NCBI GenBank assembly: GCA_964475215.1
Contig: CAYYVT010000166.1
Span: forward strand, 1 to 14,032
Source: DATKKG01 sp964475215
GTDB taxonomy: Archaea > Thermoproteota > Nitrososphaeria > Conexivisphaerales > DTJL01
Length of the DNA stretch: 14,032 nucleotides
Direction of reading: 5' to 3'
Each line of letters opens with the position of its first letter. Within the stretch, counting starts at the first letter, position 1. Of the stretch, positions 6,362 to 13,238 are shown piece after piece. A program made the position numbers and the translations under genes. Under the pieces are notes generated by a model that saw only the letters and a program-made list of their open reading frames with translations, was not told the origin of the DNA and did not search any database.

Positions 6362-6831
6362 TTCCTCTCACCTTCCGAGTCGCTGCCCTCGGCCTCGGGC
6401 TCCCAACCTGGGATTGAACTGAAGTGTTCATGGATGATGCGCCAGGATCCATCGAGCTTGACCAGGAGCATCGTAACGCGCGATCTGGTCGAAACGGTTC
6501 TGCCTTCGAAGGAATAGTCGTTGACTATCATACCCCTTTCATCAAGATAGAAGGTCGCGATGGCCAAGCCGCCGGCCAGGTCGATACGAAGGTCATCCAG
6601 CTGATACCGATAGTCGGACATGTTCGCAAACGAGGCCTGCTCGTAGGCGAAGGCTTCCTCCGAGCCCTGCCTGGTATAGGGCGGAACGTCGCCGAACTTG
6701 GTGAAGATGTCAGAGGGGCCATGCATCCTCATCAACGATGACAGGTCACCGTTCTTCCCCGCCTCGAAGAACGAATGCACCGCGGCGGCCACCTCCCTCT
6801 TGGCCTGCTCGGATTGCGGGAGCTCCGTCAT
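6358..6831 (-). CDS. NTF2/SnoaL-like domain protein
   Basis: From the ATG at 6831 the protein has 157 residues; an in-frame TTG at 6852 would give 164. It has the cone-shaped NTF2-like pattern: an N-terminal helix (AAAVHSFFEAGKNGDLSSLM), a loop, paired strands (LRIDLAGGLAIATFYLDERG, SRVTMLLVKLDG) and the family-typical end GSWRIIHEHFSS. The tail is acidic and probably disordered. Members include ketosteroid-isomerase-like enzymes and simple ligand-binding proteins, and no catalytic residues can be assigned. A weak TATA-like TAATCTAT on the minus strand, about 30 bases before 6831, fits the ATG start. It is the first gene of a two-gene unit with the small protein downstream (4-base overlap) and is divergent from the universal stress protein. 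Confidence 0.75.
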   Translation of the reverse strand: MTELPQSEQAKREVAAAVHSFFEAGKNGDLSSLMRMHGPSDIFTKFGDVPPYTRQGSEEAFAYEQASFANMSDYRYQLDDLRIDLAGGLAIATFYLDERGMIVNDYSFEGRTVSTRSRVTMLLVKLDGSWRIIHEHFSSIPGWEPEAEGSDSEGERN

Positions 6832-6892
6832 TTCGATGCCATCGCCGGCCAAAAGGATAGATTAGGCTTGCCGAACTTCTGACCCGCCAAAC

Positions 6893-6900
6893 ATATTTAT
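6893..6900 (+). promoter_or_regulatory. TATA box of the universal stress protein gene
   Basis: ATATTTAT lies about 32 bases before the TTG start at 6929. The AT-rich block is nearly symmetric and could also assist minus-strand transcription of the SnoaL-like gene. Confidence 0.5.
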
Positions 6901-6928
6901 GAAACGGTATCCGATGAGATGACATGGA

Positions 6929-7354
6929 TTGTTCAAGAGGATAATCACGGGAGTGGACGGATCGGCGAACTCGCTTAGGGCACTGGATCACTCTCTAAAG
7001 CTGGGCAAGATGTTCTCATCCGACCTGGTCGTCGTTTACGTCGTCCACATACCGGTCACCTCCTACAGTTATGATGTCCTTGGCTCCCTTTCGATCTTCA
7101 GCAAGCTAGAGGAAGAAGGAAAGCAGACCCTTGCCAAGTGCAAGGAGCAGGCGGCTCAGGACGGCATGGAAATCAGGACCCTGCTCCTTACGGGAGACCC
7201 TGCCCAGGGGATCCTGGACACGGCCACGAAGGAAGAGTCCGACCTCGTAGTCGTGGGCAGCAGGGGGACAGGAACCCTCGAGAGGCTGCTGTTGGGGAGC
7301 GTCTCCGAGCGGGTTGTGAGATTCTCGAAATGCCCCGTCCTTGTCGTGAAATAG
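6929..7354 (+). CDS. Universal stress protein (UspA family, ATP-binding type)
   Basis: This 141-residue single-domain Usp starts MFKRIITGVDGSANS. G110-x2-G113-x9-G123-S124 is the full ATP-binding motif of the MJ0577-type subgroup, and the protein ends in the usual strand CPVLVVK. It is expected to be a cytoplasmic dimer that binds ATP and helps survival under stress; its partner is unknown. The start must be TTG at 6929 or later because an in-frame TGA lies at 6920-6922; the nearby ATG at 6924 is out of frame. No clear Shine-Dalgarno is present. The gene is monocistronic, divergent from the SnoaL-like gene, and followed by a 262-base regulatory gap. Confidence 0.93.
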   Translation: MFKRIITGVDGSANSLRALDHSLKLGKMFSSDLVVVYVVHIPVTSYSYDVLGSLSIFSKLEEEGKQTLAKCKEQAAQDGMEIRTLLLTGDPAQGILDTATKEESDLVVVGSRGTGTLERLLLGSVSERVVRFSKCPVLVVK

Positions 7355-7370
7355 CCACTATGCGAGCGGT

Positions 7371-7558
7371 ATGCAAAATCAGGCATCGAAGGAGTGCACC
7401 GCCCGTAGAACATAAGGTCAACTCGTGAGGAAAAGGGGCTCAAGAATGCAAAGTAACTAGACATATCGCCATTACAGCATCATGCCTTGCGGGATGCAAG
7501 GACCGTATATGGAGGATTCGCCATCTATATGTTCTAATTTCAGAAACGGTTATGCAAA
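7371..7558 (+). repeat. Four same-strand ATGCAA elements in the 7355-7616 gap
   Basis: ATGCAAA occurs at 7371-7377, 7446-7452 and 7552-7558, and ATGCAAG at 7494-7500, all in one orientation upstream of the four-cysteine regulator gene. They may be half-sites for a DNA-binding protein. Otherwise the gap holds one small hairpin and one TATA box, and no gene. Confidence 0.35.
7485..7501. repeat. Perfect 6-base inverted repeat with 5-base loop
   Basis: CCTTGC (7485-7490) and GCAAGG (7496-7501) form a perfect stem; an alternative GCATC (7478-7482)/GATGC (7493-7497) pairing overlaps it. It could be an operator, or a hairpin at the end of the stress-protein transcript. The stem is too short to decide. 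Confidence 0.3.
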
Positions 7559-7572
7559 TTACGCTTTCATTA

Positions 7573-7582
7573 CTTTTATATA
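7573..7582 (+). promoter_or_regulatory. TATA box of the four-cysteine regulator gene
   Basis: CTTTTATATA is a near-consensus archaeal TATA box about 40 bases before the TTG at 7617, predicting a transcript start near 7603 and a leader of about 15 bases. Confidence 0.7.
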
Positions 7583-7616
7583 GCGAGATTCACTTTAATC
7601 AATCGGACCCTGACTA

Positions 7617-8315
7617 TTGTTGCCAGTAGATGAAGTAGAAGTCTACCGGGTACTGACGAGCAAGTCTAGATTGGAGATATTTCGTCTCTTGTACGCGGGC
7701 CCCAAGGGGATAAAGGAGATCGCAGAGAAGCTCTCACTGGGGATGTTCACGGTGAGATACCACATGAAGGCGCTTGAGGGGGTGGGACTAGTTGAACGCT
7801 ATGAGATCAAGGGCAGGAGGGGGAAGCCCAAGGCGTATTACAAGGTGGCCGAGCATCCACCGCTTCTGACCTTTCCGAAGAGAGACTATCAGCGGTTCTC
7901 GGATGACATGATACAGGCCTTCCAGAAGGCCCTCGGCGAGGAGCAGTTCAAGAGGGCGATCTGGGAGATGGGGCACAAGAACGGCACCTCGTCGTTGATG
8001 ACGCTGGCGGCGGAGCATGGGATTTCGGAGTGGGACATCCCGAGCTACAGAGAGCTGTACGTGAACAGGGCCCTTGCGTCCTCCGTGGGTGAGCCTGAGA
8101 TCGTCGAGGAGAGCTCTGATCGCCTCGTCTATAGGGTCTTCAGCTGTCCCTTCCGGGAACTGGCGGAGAAGTACCCGACCTACGTCTGCAGCACCATGGA
8201 GGAAGGTCTGAGGGACGGTCAGATGGAGGCGTCAAAGGGCAAGCTTGTGATCGAGAACACGGCTTGCCTCACAGATGGGAAGCGCTACTGCGAATTCGAA
8301 GTCCGGGTAGTGTAG
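7617..8315 (+). CDS. ArsR-like winged-helix regulator with C-terminal four-cysteine domain (COG2345/SufR-like)
   Basis: The protein has 232 residues. Residues about 8-80 form a winged helix: SRLEIFRLLYAGPKGIKEIA, recognition region SLGMFTVRYHMKALEGVGLV (40-59), then the wing RRGKPKAYYKV. The C-terminal half carries C177, C191, C217 and C225 (spacing x13, x25, x7) within FSCPFRELAEKYPTYVC and TACLTDGKRYCEFEV. This resembles the C-terminal domain of the SufR/COG2345 regulators, where cysteines bind an Fe-S cluster. It may therefore sense iron-sulfur, redox or metal status; that is inference. Start TTG at 7617 (or the adjacent TTG at 7620) lies behind a good TATA box. The gene stands alone and converges on the lipid-kinase operon, so its target is not revealed by linkage. 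Confidence 0.8.
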   Translation: MLPVDEVEVYRVLTSKSRLEIFRLLYAGPKGIKEIAEKLSLGMFTVRYHMKALEGVGLVERYEIKGRRGKPKAYYKVAEHPPLLTFPKRDYQRFSDDMIQAFQKALGEEQFKRAIWEMGHKNGTSSLMTLAAEHGISEWDIPSYRELYVNRALASSVGEPEIVEESSDRLVYRVFSCPFRELAEKYPTYVCSTMEEGLRDGQMEASKGKLVIENTACLTDGKRYCEFEVRVV

Positions 8316-8391
8316 ACTGGCGTCCGCCCAGACAGTCACATGAATCGGGTCCCGTAACAAGGACTATTCAGAAGCTTCCGACTTCCTCGCT

Positions 8392-9315
8392 TCAGCAGAT
8401 CAGGGAGATGGCCCCAGGGATTATCTCAAAATCTGCCGGCAGGACGCCGACGATCTCGCCATCCTCTTCGACAAGGACCTTCTCGGAGCATCGGACCGTG
8501 ACCTTTCTCCCCCTCACGAGCTTCACCTTGCGGTTGGACAAGTGAGTCCCTTCCATCAGCTTCCTAATGTTGAACAGGACCTCTCGGAACCTGAAGTCTC
8601 CCATAGTGACGATGTCGAGGAGGCCGTCGTCCAGCGACGCTCCGGGGGCTGGCTTGAGCCCGCCTCCGAAATACCTTCCGTTAGCTATGATGAAGTCGTT
8701 CAGCAGTTCGGTCTTCTCGACCTCCCCGTCCACAGAATAGGTTACCTCCTTGTTCTCGTATGTGGGCAGGGTAGTGAAGATGCCCCAGAGGAATGAGACT
8801 CGACCCCCAAATGCCTTGGTGGTGTGGTTCACCTTGTCCACGACGGCACCCCCCGAGCCGACCTCTCCTACATTGATGAGATACCTTGTGATTTCGGCGC
8901 CGTCTAAGGACCTTATCCGGCTCCTCACCACGTCGATGACCTTGGGCCTGCCGCCCTTCAAGGTAGCTAGATAGGAATGGAGGTTACGCGGAATGCCTAG
9001 AGTCTTGACGAAGTCGCTCCCCGTCCCTAGCGAAAGGACCCCCAGGGAGGCCTTCGTGCTCACTGGCCTATCGCCTTCGAAGAACCCGTTTACTACCTCG
9101 TTTAGGGTGCCGTCTCCTCCCACCGAGACCACGACATCATGACCGTCCTTTAGGGCGGCGCGAGCCAACAGCGTTGCGTCGCCAGGGGCCGCGGTGAGGC
9201 CGAACTCCACCGATGTGGAGTATTCGGCCCTGATCGCTTGAAGGATCCTCTCCCAGCCCTTCCCCACTCTGCCGTTCGCCGCCGCCGGGTTGACTACGAA
9301 GAATGCCCTGCTCAA
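8392..9315 (-). CDS. Diacylglycerol kinase-family lipid kinase (DagK/YegS-like)
   Basis: This 307-residue protein has the catalytic GGDGT (66-70) preceded by VVVSV, the second nucleotide-site motif SLGTGSDF (95-102) in place of the common GTGNDF, and a C-terminal beta-sandwich with KPAPGASLDDGLLDIV. The N-terminal FFVVNPAAANGR is also typical. It should transfer the ATP gamma-phosphate to a lipid alcohol such as diacylglycerol or an archaeal diether analogue; sphingoid-type or other lipids are possible. The start is TTG at 9313-9315, since no in-frame ATG lies nearby upstream. It follows glpD by 14 bases and is the last gene of the three-gene lipid/glycerophosphate operon. The family is sure; the substrate is not. 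Confidence 0.9.
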   Translation of the reverse strand: MSRAFFVVNPAAANGRVGKGWERILQAIRAEYSTSVEFGLTAAPGDATLLARAALKDGHDVVVSVGGDGTLNEVVNGFFEGDRPVSTKASLGVLSLGTGSDFVKTLGIPRNLHSYLATLKGGRPKVIDVVRSRIRSLDGAEITRYLINVGEVGSGGAVVDKVNHTTKAFGGRVSFLWGIFTTLPTYENKEVTYSVDGEVEKTELLNDFIIANGRYFGGGLKPAPGASLDDGLLDIVTMGDFRFREVLFNIRKLMEGTHLSNRKVKLVRGRKVTVRCSEKVLVEEDGEIVGVLPADFEIIPGAISLIC

Positions 9316-9329
9316 GCCGCATGAAGTAT

Positions 9330-10934
9330 CTATTCTGACCTATATCTCCTTGTCATCTCGACGATGCGCCCATACGACGATAGCTCTTCGCGTCGCGTCT
9401 CATCGGACCACCCCAGCGCCTCTCCGGCGAGGATGGCCGCCCTCTCGGCGACGTCGAGGCCCTGGGCGGGGTCTTCGAAGATGAGATGAAGCCGCCTTGA
9501 GAGGATGTCGTCAAGGTGGAGGGCGCAGTCCCTCTGGGCTGCATGGCGGACCTCCGCCCAGATGTACGGATGGCCCTCCTTGATCCTTCCGGAAAGAGGG
9601 GGGTCTGCCCGAACGATTTCAAGGATCTCCTTGTACCTTGTGCCGTAGAAGCAGATCAGGTGATCGATAACATCGCCGTCCAGCGAGGCGGCCTGCAGCT
9701 CCCTGAGCATCGCGGGCCTGTACTTCTCCTCAAATGCCCCATCGAGGAGGTCGAACGGGCTCCCCGAGTTGAAGACCGTCTTCTCCCCGTGGACATAACG
9801 AAGGGTCTCCGAGACCTGGTCCATGAGCTCGTCCGCCATGGACCTGTAGGTGGTGAGCTTGCCTCCGGCAATTGAGAACAGGCCGGAGGGGCTGACGAAG
9901 ATTTCGTGCTCTCTTGAAACTTCAGATTCCTTCACCCCGAGCTCGAAGACCAATGGCCGCAGGCCCGCGTATGTCGTCTCCACGTCGTCAAGCTTTAGGT
10001 TGGCCGTCGGGAGGGCGCCGTTGACCGCGCGCAGGAGATACTCAACGTCCTCCTTGGTAGCATACACCTGGTCGAAGTCTCCGTCGTAGTCCTTGTCGGT
10101 CGTCCCAATGAGGACGTACCGGCCCCAGGGGACGGCGAATACGTTCCTTGCATCCTCTGCCTCCGTCACGATCGCGTTGTGTATCGGCAGCCTTGTGGGC
10201 GAGACGATCGCATGGACCCCCTTGGTGGGTCTTAGCTTCTGCCCGCACCCGGGATCGTCGAGGGCGCGTACCCGGTCCGTGAAGGGGCCGGTGGCGTTTA
10301 CGACCACCTTGGCCCCGCAGCCGAATTCCTCACCCGACATGCGGTCGCGAAGCATGGCGCCCTTTATCGTGCCTCCCTCCTTCAGAAAGCCTGTGGCCTC
10401 TACGTAGTTGGCCACGGCGGCGCCCCGCAGCCAGGCCGTCTTCACGTTGGCCAGCGTCAGCCTCGCGTCATCAACCCTGTAGTCATAGTAGAGGAAGCCG
10501 CCGAGGAGGCCATCTCGCTTGAGCAACGGCTCGACCTCCGACGCCCTTTCGGCGCCAAGGGCTCTATGGGTCTTCGGGGTCCTGAATAGGGCCAGGAGGT
10601 CGTACAGCATGAGGCCGATCCTGTAGGTCCCGAAACCATGAGAAGCTCCCCTGTACACGGTGATGATGAACGGCTGCGGTGTCAGGAGGTTGTTGGCGAT
10701 CTTCGAGAGCGTATGCCTCTCGCTCAGGGCCTCCGTGACCAGCCTGAACTTGTAGTACTGAAGGTACCTCAGCCCGCCGTGGACCATTTTCGAGGAGTGG
10801 CTGCTCGTGCAGCTGGCGAAATCCCCTTTCTCTACGAGGGCGACCCTGTATCCCCGCAGGGCGGCATCCCTTGCTATGCCAGCCCCCGTTATGCCTCCCC
10901 CTATGACGAGGACCTGGAAGCCTCCTTCCTTCAT
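9330..10934 (-). CDS. glpD: FAD-dependent sn-glycerol-3-phosphate dehydrogenase
   Basis: The 534-residue flavoprotein has the dinucleotide-binding fold at the N-terminus (GGGITGAG, 12-19; acidic E35 at the end of the second strand). The GlpA/GlpD-specific SSHSSKMVHGGLRYL (44-58) and RPTKGVHAIV follow, with VLIGTTDKDYDGD in the middle. The last about 130 residues form the DAO_C helical domain (EVRHAAQRDCALHLDDIL). The family oxidises sn-glycerol-3-phosphate to dihydroxyacetone phosphate and passes electrons to the quinone pool at the membrane. I do not see the extra cysteine cluster-binding domain of long GlpA forms. The ATG at 10934 follows the flavoprotein stop by 47 bases, with no strong Shine-Dalgarno. 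No glycerol kinase or glycerol channel lies nearby, which hints at a lipid-linked rather than a purely glycerol-catabolic role. Confidence 0.92.
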   Translation of the reverse strand: MKEGGFQVLVIGGGITGAGIARDAALRGYRVALVEKGDFASCTSSHSSKMVHGGLRYLQYYKFRLVTEALSERHTLSKIANNLLTPQPFIITVYRGASHGFGTYRIGLMLYDLLALFRTPKTHRALGAERASEVEPLLKRDGLLGGFLYYDYRVDDARLTLANVKTAWLRGAAVANYVEATGFLKEGGTIKGAMLRDRMSGEEFGCGAKVVVNATGPFTDRVRALDDPGCGQKLRPTKGVHAIVSPTRLPIHNAIVTEAEDARNVFAVPWGRYVLIGTTDKDYDGDFDQVYATKEDVEYLLRAVNGALPTANLKLDDVETTYAGLRPLVFELGVKESEVSREHEIFVSPSGLFSIAGGKLTTYRSMADELMDQVSETLRYVHGEKTVFNSGSPFDLLDGAFEEKYRPAMLRELQAASLDGDVIDHLICFYGTRYKEILEIVRADPPLSGRIKEGHPYIWAEVRHAAQRDCALHLDDILSRRLHLIFEDPAQGLDVAERAAILAGEALGWSDETRREELSSYGRIVEMTRRYRSE

Positions 10935-10981
10935 CCTGGCTATGCACCGGAGGCGAGCTTGGGCGTCAAAGGCAGGGTTCG

Positions 10982-12655
10982 TCAGCCCGACTTCGCCTCC
11001 ATCGGCGGCAGGAGCTTCCCGGGATTCATTATGCCCTTCGGATCCAGAGCCAACTTCAAAGCCGCAAGCGCATCCAGCCCTAGCTCCCCGTCCTCATTGA
11101 TCATCCACTTCGAGTGATCGGACCCCACGCCGTGATGATGGGTGATCGTTCCACCGTTGGAGACGATCGCCCTCGAAGCCGCCTCTTTTGCGGCCATCCA
11201 CTGCTCTAACTCATTGCCAGGCTCTTGCGCGGCCATGTAGGTGAAATAGAGGGAAGAGCCCGTCAGATAGGTGTGAGAGAGGTGGCACATGACGAGTGCG
11301 GACCTGCCGCGTTTCCCCAGCTCCGCGGAGATGGCGGAGGTCACAGCGTCATGGAGCCGCAGCACGTTGCTCCAGATAGTTGCGGTCTCCAGCGTGTCCA
11401 CCATGATCCCATGGTCGATCAGGGAGTCCCTTAGGTAGGGCTGGTCGAAGCGACTCTTCAGCCAGGCCTCCGCGGGCGAAGCTCCCAACGAGAATCCGTG
11501 GTGGGCACCGCACGCAGCTTTCAGCTCCCTTACGTCGGCCGAGACCTGGTCCGGATGACCCTCCGATATGGCTATGAGAAGGCTCCCGCCCTCGAACGAA
11601 AGACCCTTTCTAGAAACGAGCCAGAGCCCCACGGCCTCTTTCATCTTTGAGGAGAGGGCCACGGTTTCCCCCCTGGAATGATAGAAGGAGGTGGTTTCGT
11701 TCCGGTCGGAGAGGCGGAGGGTGCTGTTGTGAAGCCCCCGCTGTAGGAGCTCCCGGACGCAGGAGGTGCCCTCCTCGAATGACCTGAACAGATAGGAGGA
11801 GAACCTCCTAGATGCAGGGGCGACATGGACGGCCACCGATGCCTGGGTCACCACCCCGAGGGTGCCCTCGCTGCCTAGGAACAGCTGCCTGAGGTCCGGC
11901 CCTGCAGCACTCTTCGGGACAGCCAGTGATTCGACAATCCCCATGGGAGTGGCAACATGAAGGGAGATCACCATGTCTTCGATCTTGCCGTATATGTTTG
12001 ACGAAGAGCCAGCCCCTCTTGTCGCGATCCAGCCGCCAAGGGTGCTGTATTCGAACGACTGGGGGAAGTGGCCAAGCGTCAGCCCCTTTGATCCCAGTTG
12101 CGACTCCAGGTCCGGCCCAGAGATTCCGGCCTGGAAGGTGGCGACGAGGGAGCCGACGTCGAGGCTGATCATCCTGTTCATCAAGCCTATGTCAAGGGAT
12201 ATCACTCCCTGACCTTCCTTCCTGACCACATCGAAGCTCCCCACAACGGAGCTTCCCCCTCCGTAGGGAATGACCTGGACCGAGGCCGTTTCGCAGAGGG
12301 CAATCACCGACTTAACTTCATCCTCGCTGCTTGGCCGCACGACCGCGTCCACACAGTCGGGGAGGGCTCCCCTCCTGAGCCGAAGCAGGTCCCTGTATCC
12401 CATACCAGCGGAGTGGGTTAGGCGGAGGAGTGGCTCCGTGGACACGCTTCCTCCACCGCAGGCCCTGCCGAGGGCCGCCAGAAACTCACTGGAGAGCTGG
12501 CCTTCGGGGAGCTTGACGTGTGTGGCTTCGACAAGCGGGTAGTGCGCTCCCTCGGGGAGGGCGAGCTGCTTCTTGAGGAACTCGAAGAGCTCAGGATGCG
12601 ACTCGATTTCATCATGCCGGTCGGGGTCCCCCCAGCCCCACCATTTGCGGTTCAT
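10982..12655 (-). CDS. FAD-linked oxidase, alkyldihydroxyacetonephosphate synthase-like
   Basis: The protein has 557 residues. The N-terminus MNRKWWGWGDPD is typical of bacterial alkylglycerone-phosphate-synthase-like proteins. The FAD-binding PCMH domain shows PYGGGSSVVG (130-139), GHFPQSFEYSTLGG (195-208) and GSEGTLGVVT (261-270). The C-terminal substrate domain has PYLRDSLIDHG, DTLETATIW, SLYFTY and the histidine triplet THHHGVG (505-511), which in AGPS lines the active site. AGPS replaces the acyl chain of acyl-DHAP with a fatty alcohol to make the ether bond. Whether that reaction occurs here is unproven, and a related hydroxyacid dehydrogenase (GlcD or D-lactate type) is the alternative. 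The ATG at 12655 lies about 32 bases after a TATA-like box. It is the first gene of the operon with glpD and the lipid kinase. Confidence 0.85.
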   Translation of the reverse strand: MNRKWWGWGDPDRHDEIESHPELFEFLKKQLALPEGAHYPLVEATHVKLPEGQLSSEFLAALGRACGGGSVSTEPLLRLTHSAGMGYRDLLRLRRGALPDCVDAVVRPSSEDEVKSVIALCETASVQVIPYGGGSSVVGSFDVVRKEGQGVISLDIGLMNRMISLDVGSLVATFQAGISGPDLESQLGSKGLTLGHFPQSFEYSTLGGWIATRGAGSSSNIYGKIEDMVISLHVATPMGIVESLAVPKSAAGPDLRQLFLGSEGTLGVVTQASVAVHVAPASRRFSSYLFRSFEEGTSCVRELLQRGLHNSTLRLSDRNETTSFYHSRGETVALSSKMKEAVGLWLVSRKGLSFEGGSLLIAISEGHPDQVSADVRELKAACGAHHGFSLGASPAEAWLKSRFDQPYLRDSLIDHGIMVDTLETATIWSNVLRLHDAVTSAISAELGKRGRSALVMCHLSHTYLTGSSLYFTYMAAQEPGNELEQWMAAKEAASRAIVSNGGTITHHHGVGSDHSKWMINEDGELGLDALAALKLALDPKGIMNPGKLLPPMEAKSG

Positions 12656-12682
12656 CCCTGTGAAACCGTGGCGAAGAAGGGC

Positions 12683-12690
12683 GCTTTAAG
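12683..12690 (-). promoter_or_regulatory. Candidate TATA box of the lipid operon
   Basis: The minus strand reads CTTAAAGC about 32 bases before the ATG at 12655, in otherwise GC-rich DNA. It would drive the whole AGPS-like/glpD/lipid-kinase operon with a very short leader. Confidence 0.45.
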
Positions 12691-12709
12691 GCTTCGGAAC
12701 GTGGGCTAG

Positions 12710-12717
12710 ATTTATCC
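12710..12717 (+). promoter_or_regulatory. Candidate TATA box of the CoA-binding protein gene
   Basis: ATTTATCC is centred about 30 bases before the ATG at 12743, consistent with a near-leaderless transcript divergent from the lipid operon. Confidence 0.5.
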
Positions 12718-12742
12718 TGACGTCCCGAGCCTATGGGCATGT

Positions 12743-13174
12743 ATGTCCGGCATCCCAGGAGACGGCCTAGACGACGAGGCCATCAAAGGGATCTTGCAGA
12801 AGCGGCATATAGCAGTCGTAGGGGCGAGCCGGGACACCACAAAGGCCGCAGGATTTGTGCCAGAATTTCTGATGAAGAAGGGGTATAACATAATCCCTGT
12901 GAACCCATTCGCAGAGACAGTTCTTGGAAGGAAGTGCTTCAGGAGCCTCGCCGACGTCGGCGAGCGCATAGACATTGTCGACGTCTTTAGGCCGTCCGCC
13001 GAAGCGGAGAGGGTCGTTGAAGAAGCCTCCGCGAGAGGAGCGAAGATCGTCTGGCTGCAGGAAGGCATCTATAGCCTAGGGGCGGCGCAGAAGGCGCGGA
13101 CCCTTGGACTGACCATCGCCTGGAACAGATGTCTCATGAAGGAGTTCCAACGCATCCAAGGGGCCCAGCTCTGA
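12743..13174 (+). CDS. CoA-binding domain protein (COG1832-like)
   Basis: This 143-residue protein is one Rossmann-type CoA-binding domain. HIAVVGASRDTTKAAGFVPE (22-41) is the nucleotide loop, KKGYNIIPVNPFAETVLGRK the second strand region, IDIVDVFRPSAEAERVVEEA follows, and IVWLQEGIY leads to the conserved end WNRCLMKEF. This layout matches YccU-like stand-alone CoA-binding proteins, which resemble the CoA domain of succinyl-CoA or ADP-forming acyl-CoA synthetases but lack the ligase part. Its role is unknown; it may sense or bind CoA or acyl-CoA. The ATG at 12743 is the one in frame; ATGs at 12733 and 12739 are out of frame. It is divergent from the lipid operon across 87 bases, with separate TATA boxes. 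Confidence 0.88.
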   Translation: MSGIPGDGLDDEAIKGILQKRHIAVVGASRDTTKAAGFVPEFLMKKGYNIIPVNPFAETVLGRKCFRSLADVGERIDIVDVFRPSAEAERVVEEASARGAKIVWLQEGIYSLGAAQKARTLGLTIAWNRCLMKEFQRIQGAQL

Positions 13175-13205
13175 CCTGCCATTTGCGGCGCGAAGCTGAG
13201 ATACC

Positions 13206-13213
13206 TTTTATAT
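13206..13213 (+). promoter_or_regulatory. TATA box of the TSUP transporter gene
   Basis: TTTTATAT, close to the archaeal consensus, is centred about 29 bases before the TTG at 13239, predicting a leaderless transcript and supporting that start. Confidence 0.7.
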
Positions 13214-13238
13214 TGCCCGACTGAAACCAGAGCCATCC

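Noticed and set aside
7138..7428. Open frame overlapping the stress protein and extending into the following gap
   Set aside because: It is out of frame with the clear Usp gene, and its sequence is of low complexity with no start signal.
8315..8337. Stem GACTG/CAGTC just after the regulator stop codon as a terminator
   Set aside because: The stem is five bases with a 13-base loop and no T-tract follows; it is too weak to call.
10982..12655. Plain glycolate oxidase GlcD or D-lactate dehydrogenase as the assignment
   Set aside because: The overall fold is shared, but the WWGWGDP start, the HHH triplet and the glpD/lipid-kinase context fit the AGPS-like branch better. It is kept as the alternative, not excluded.
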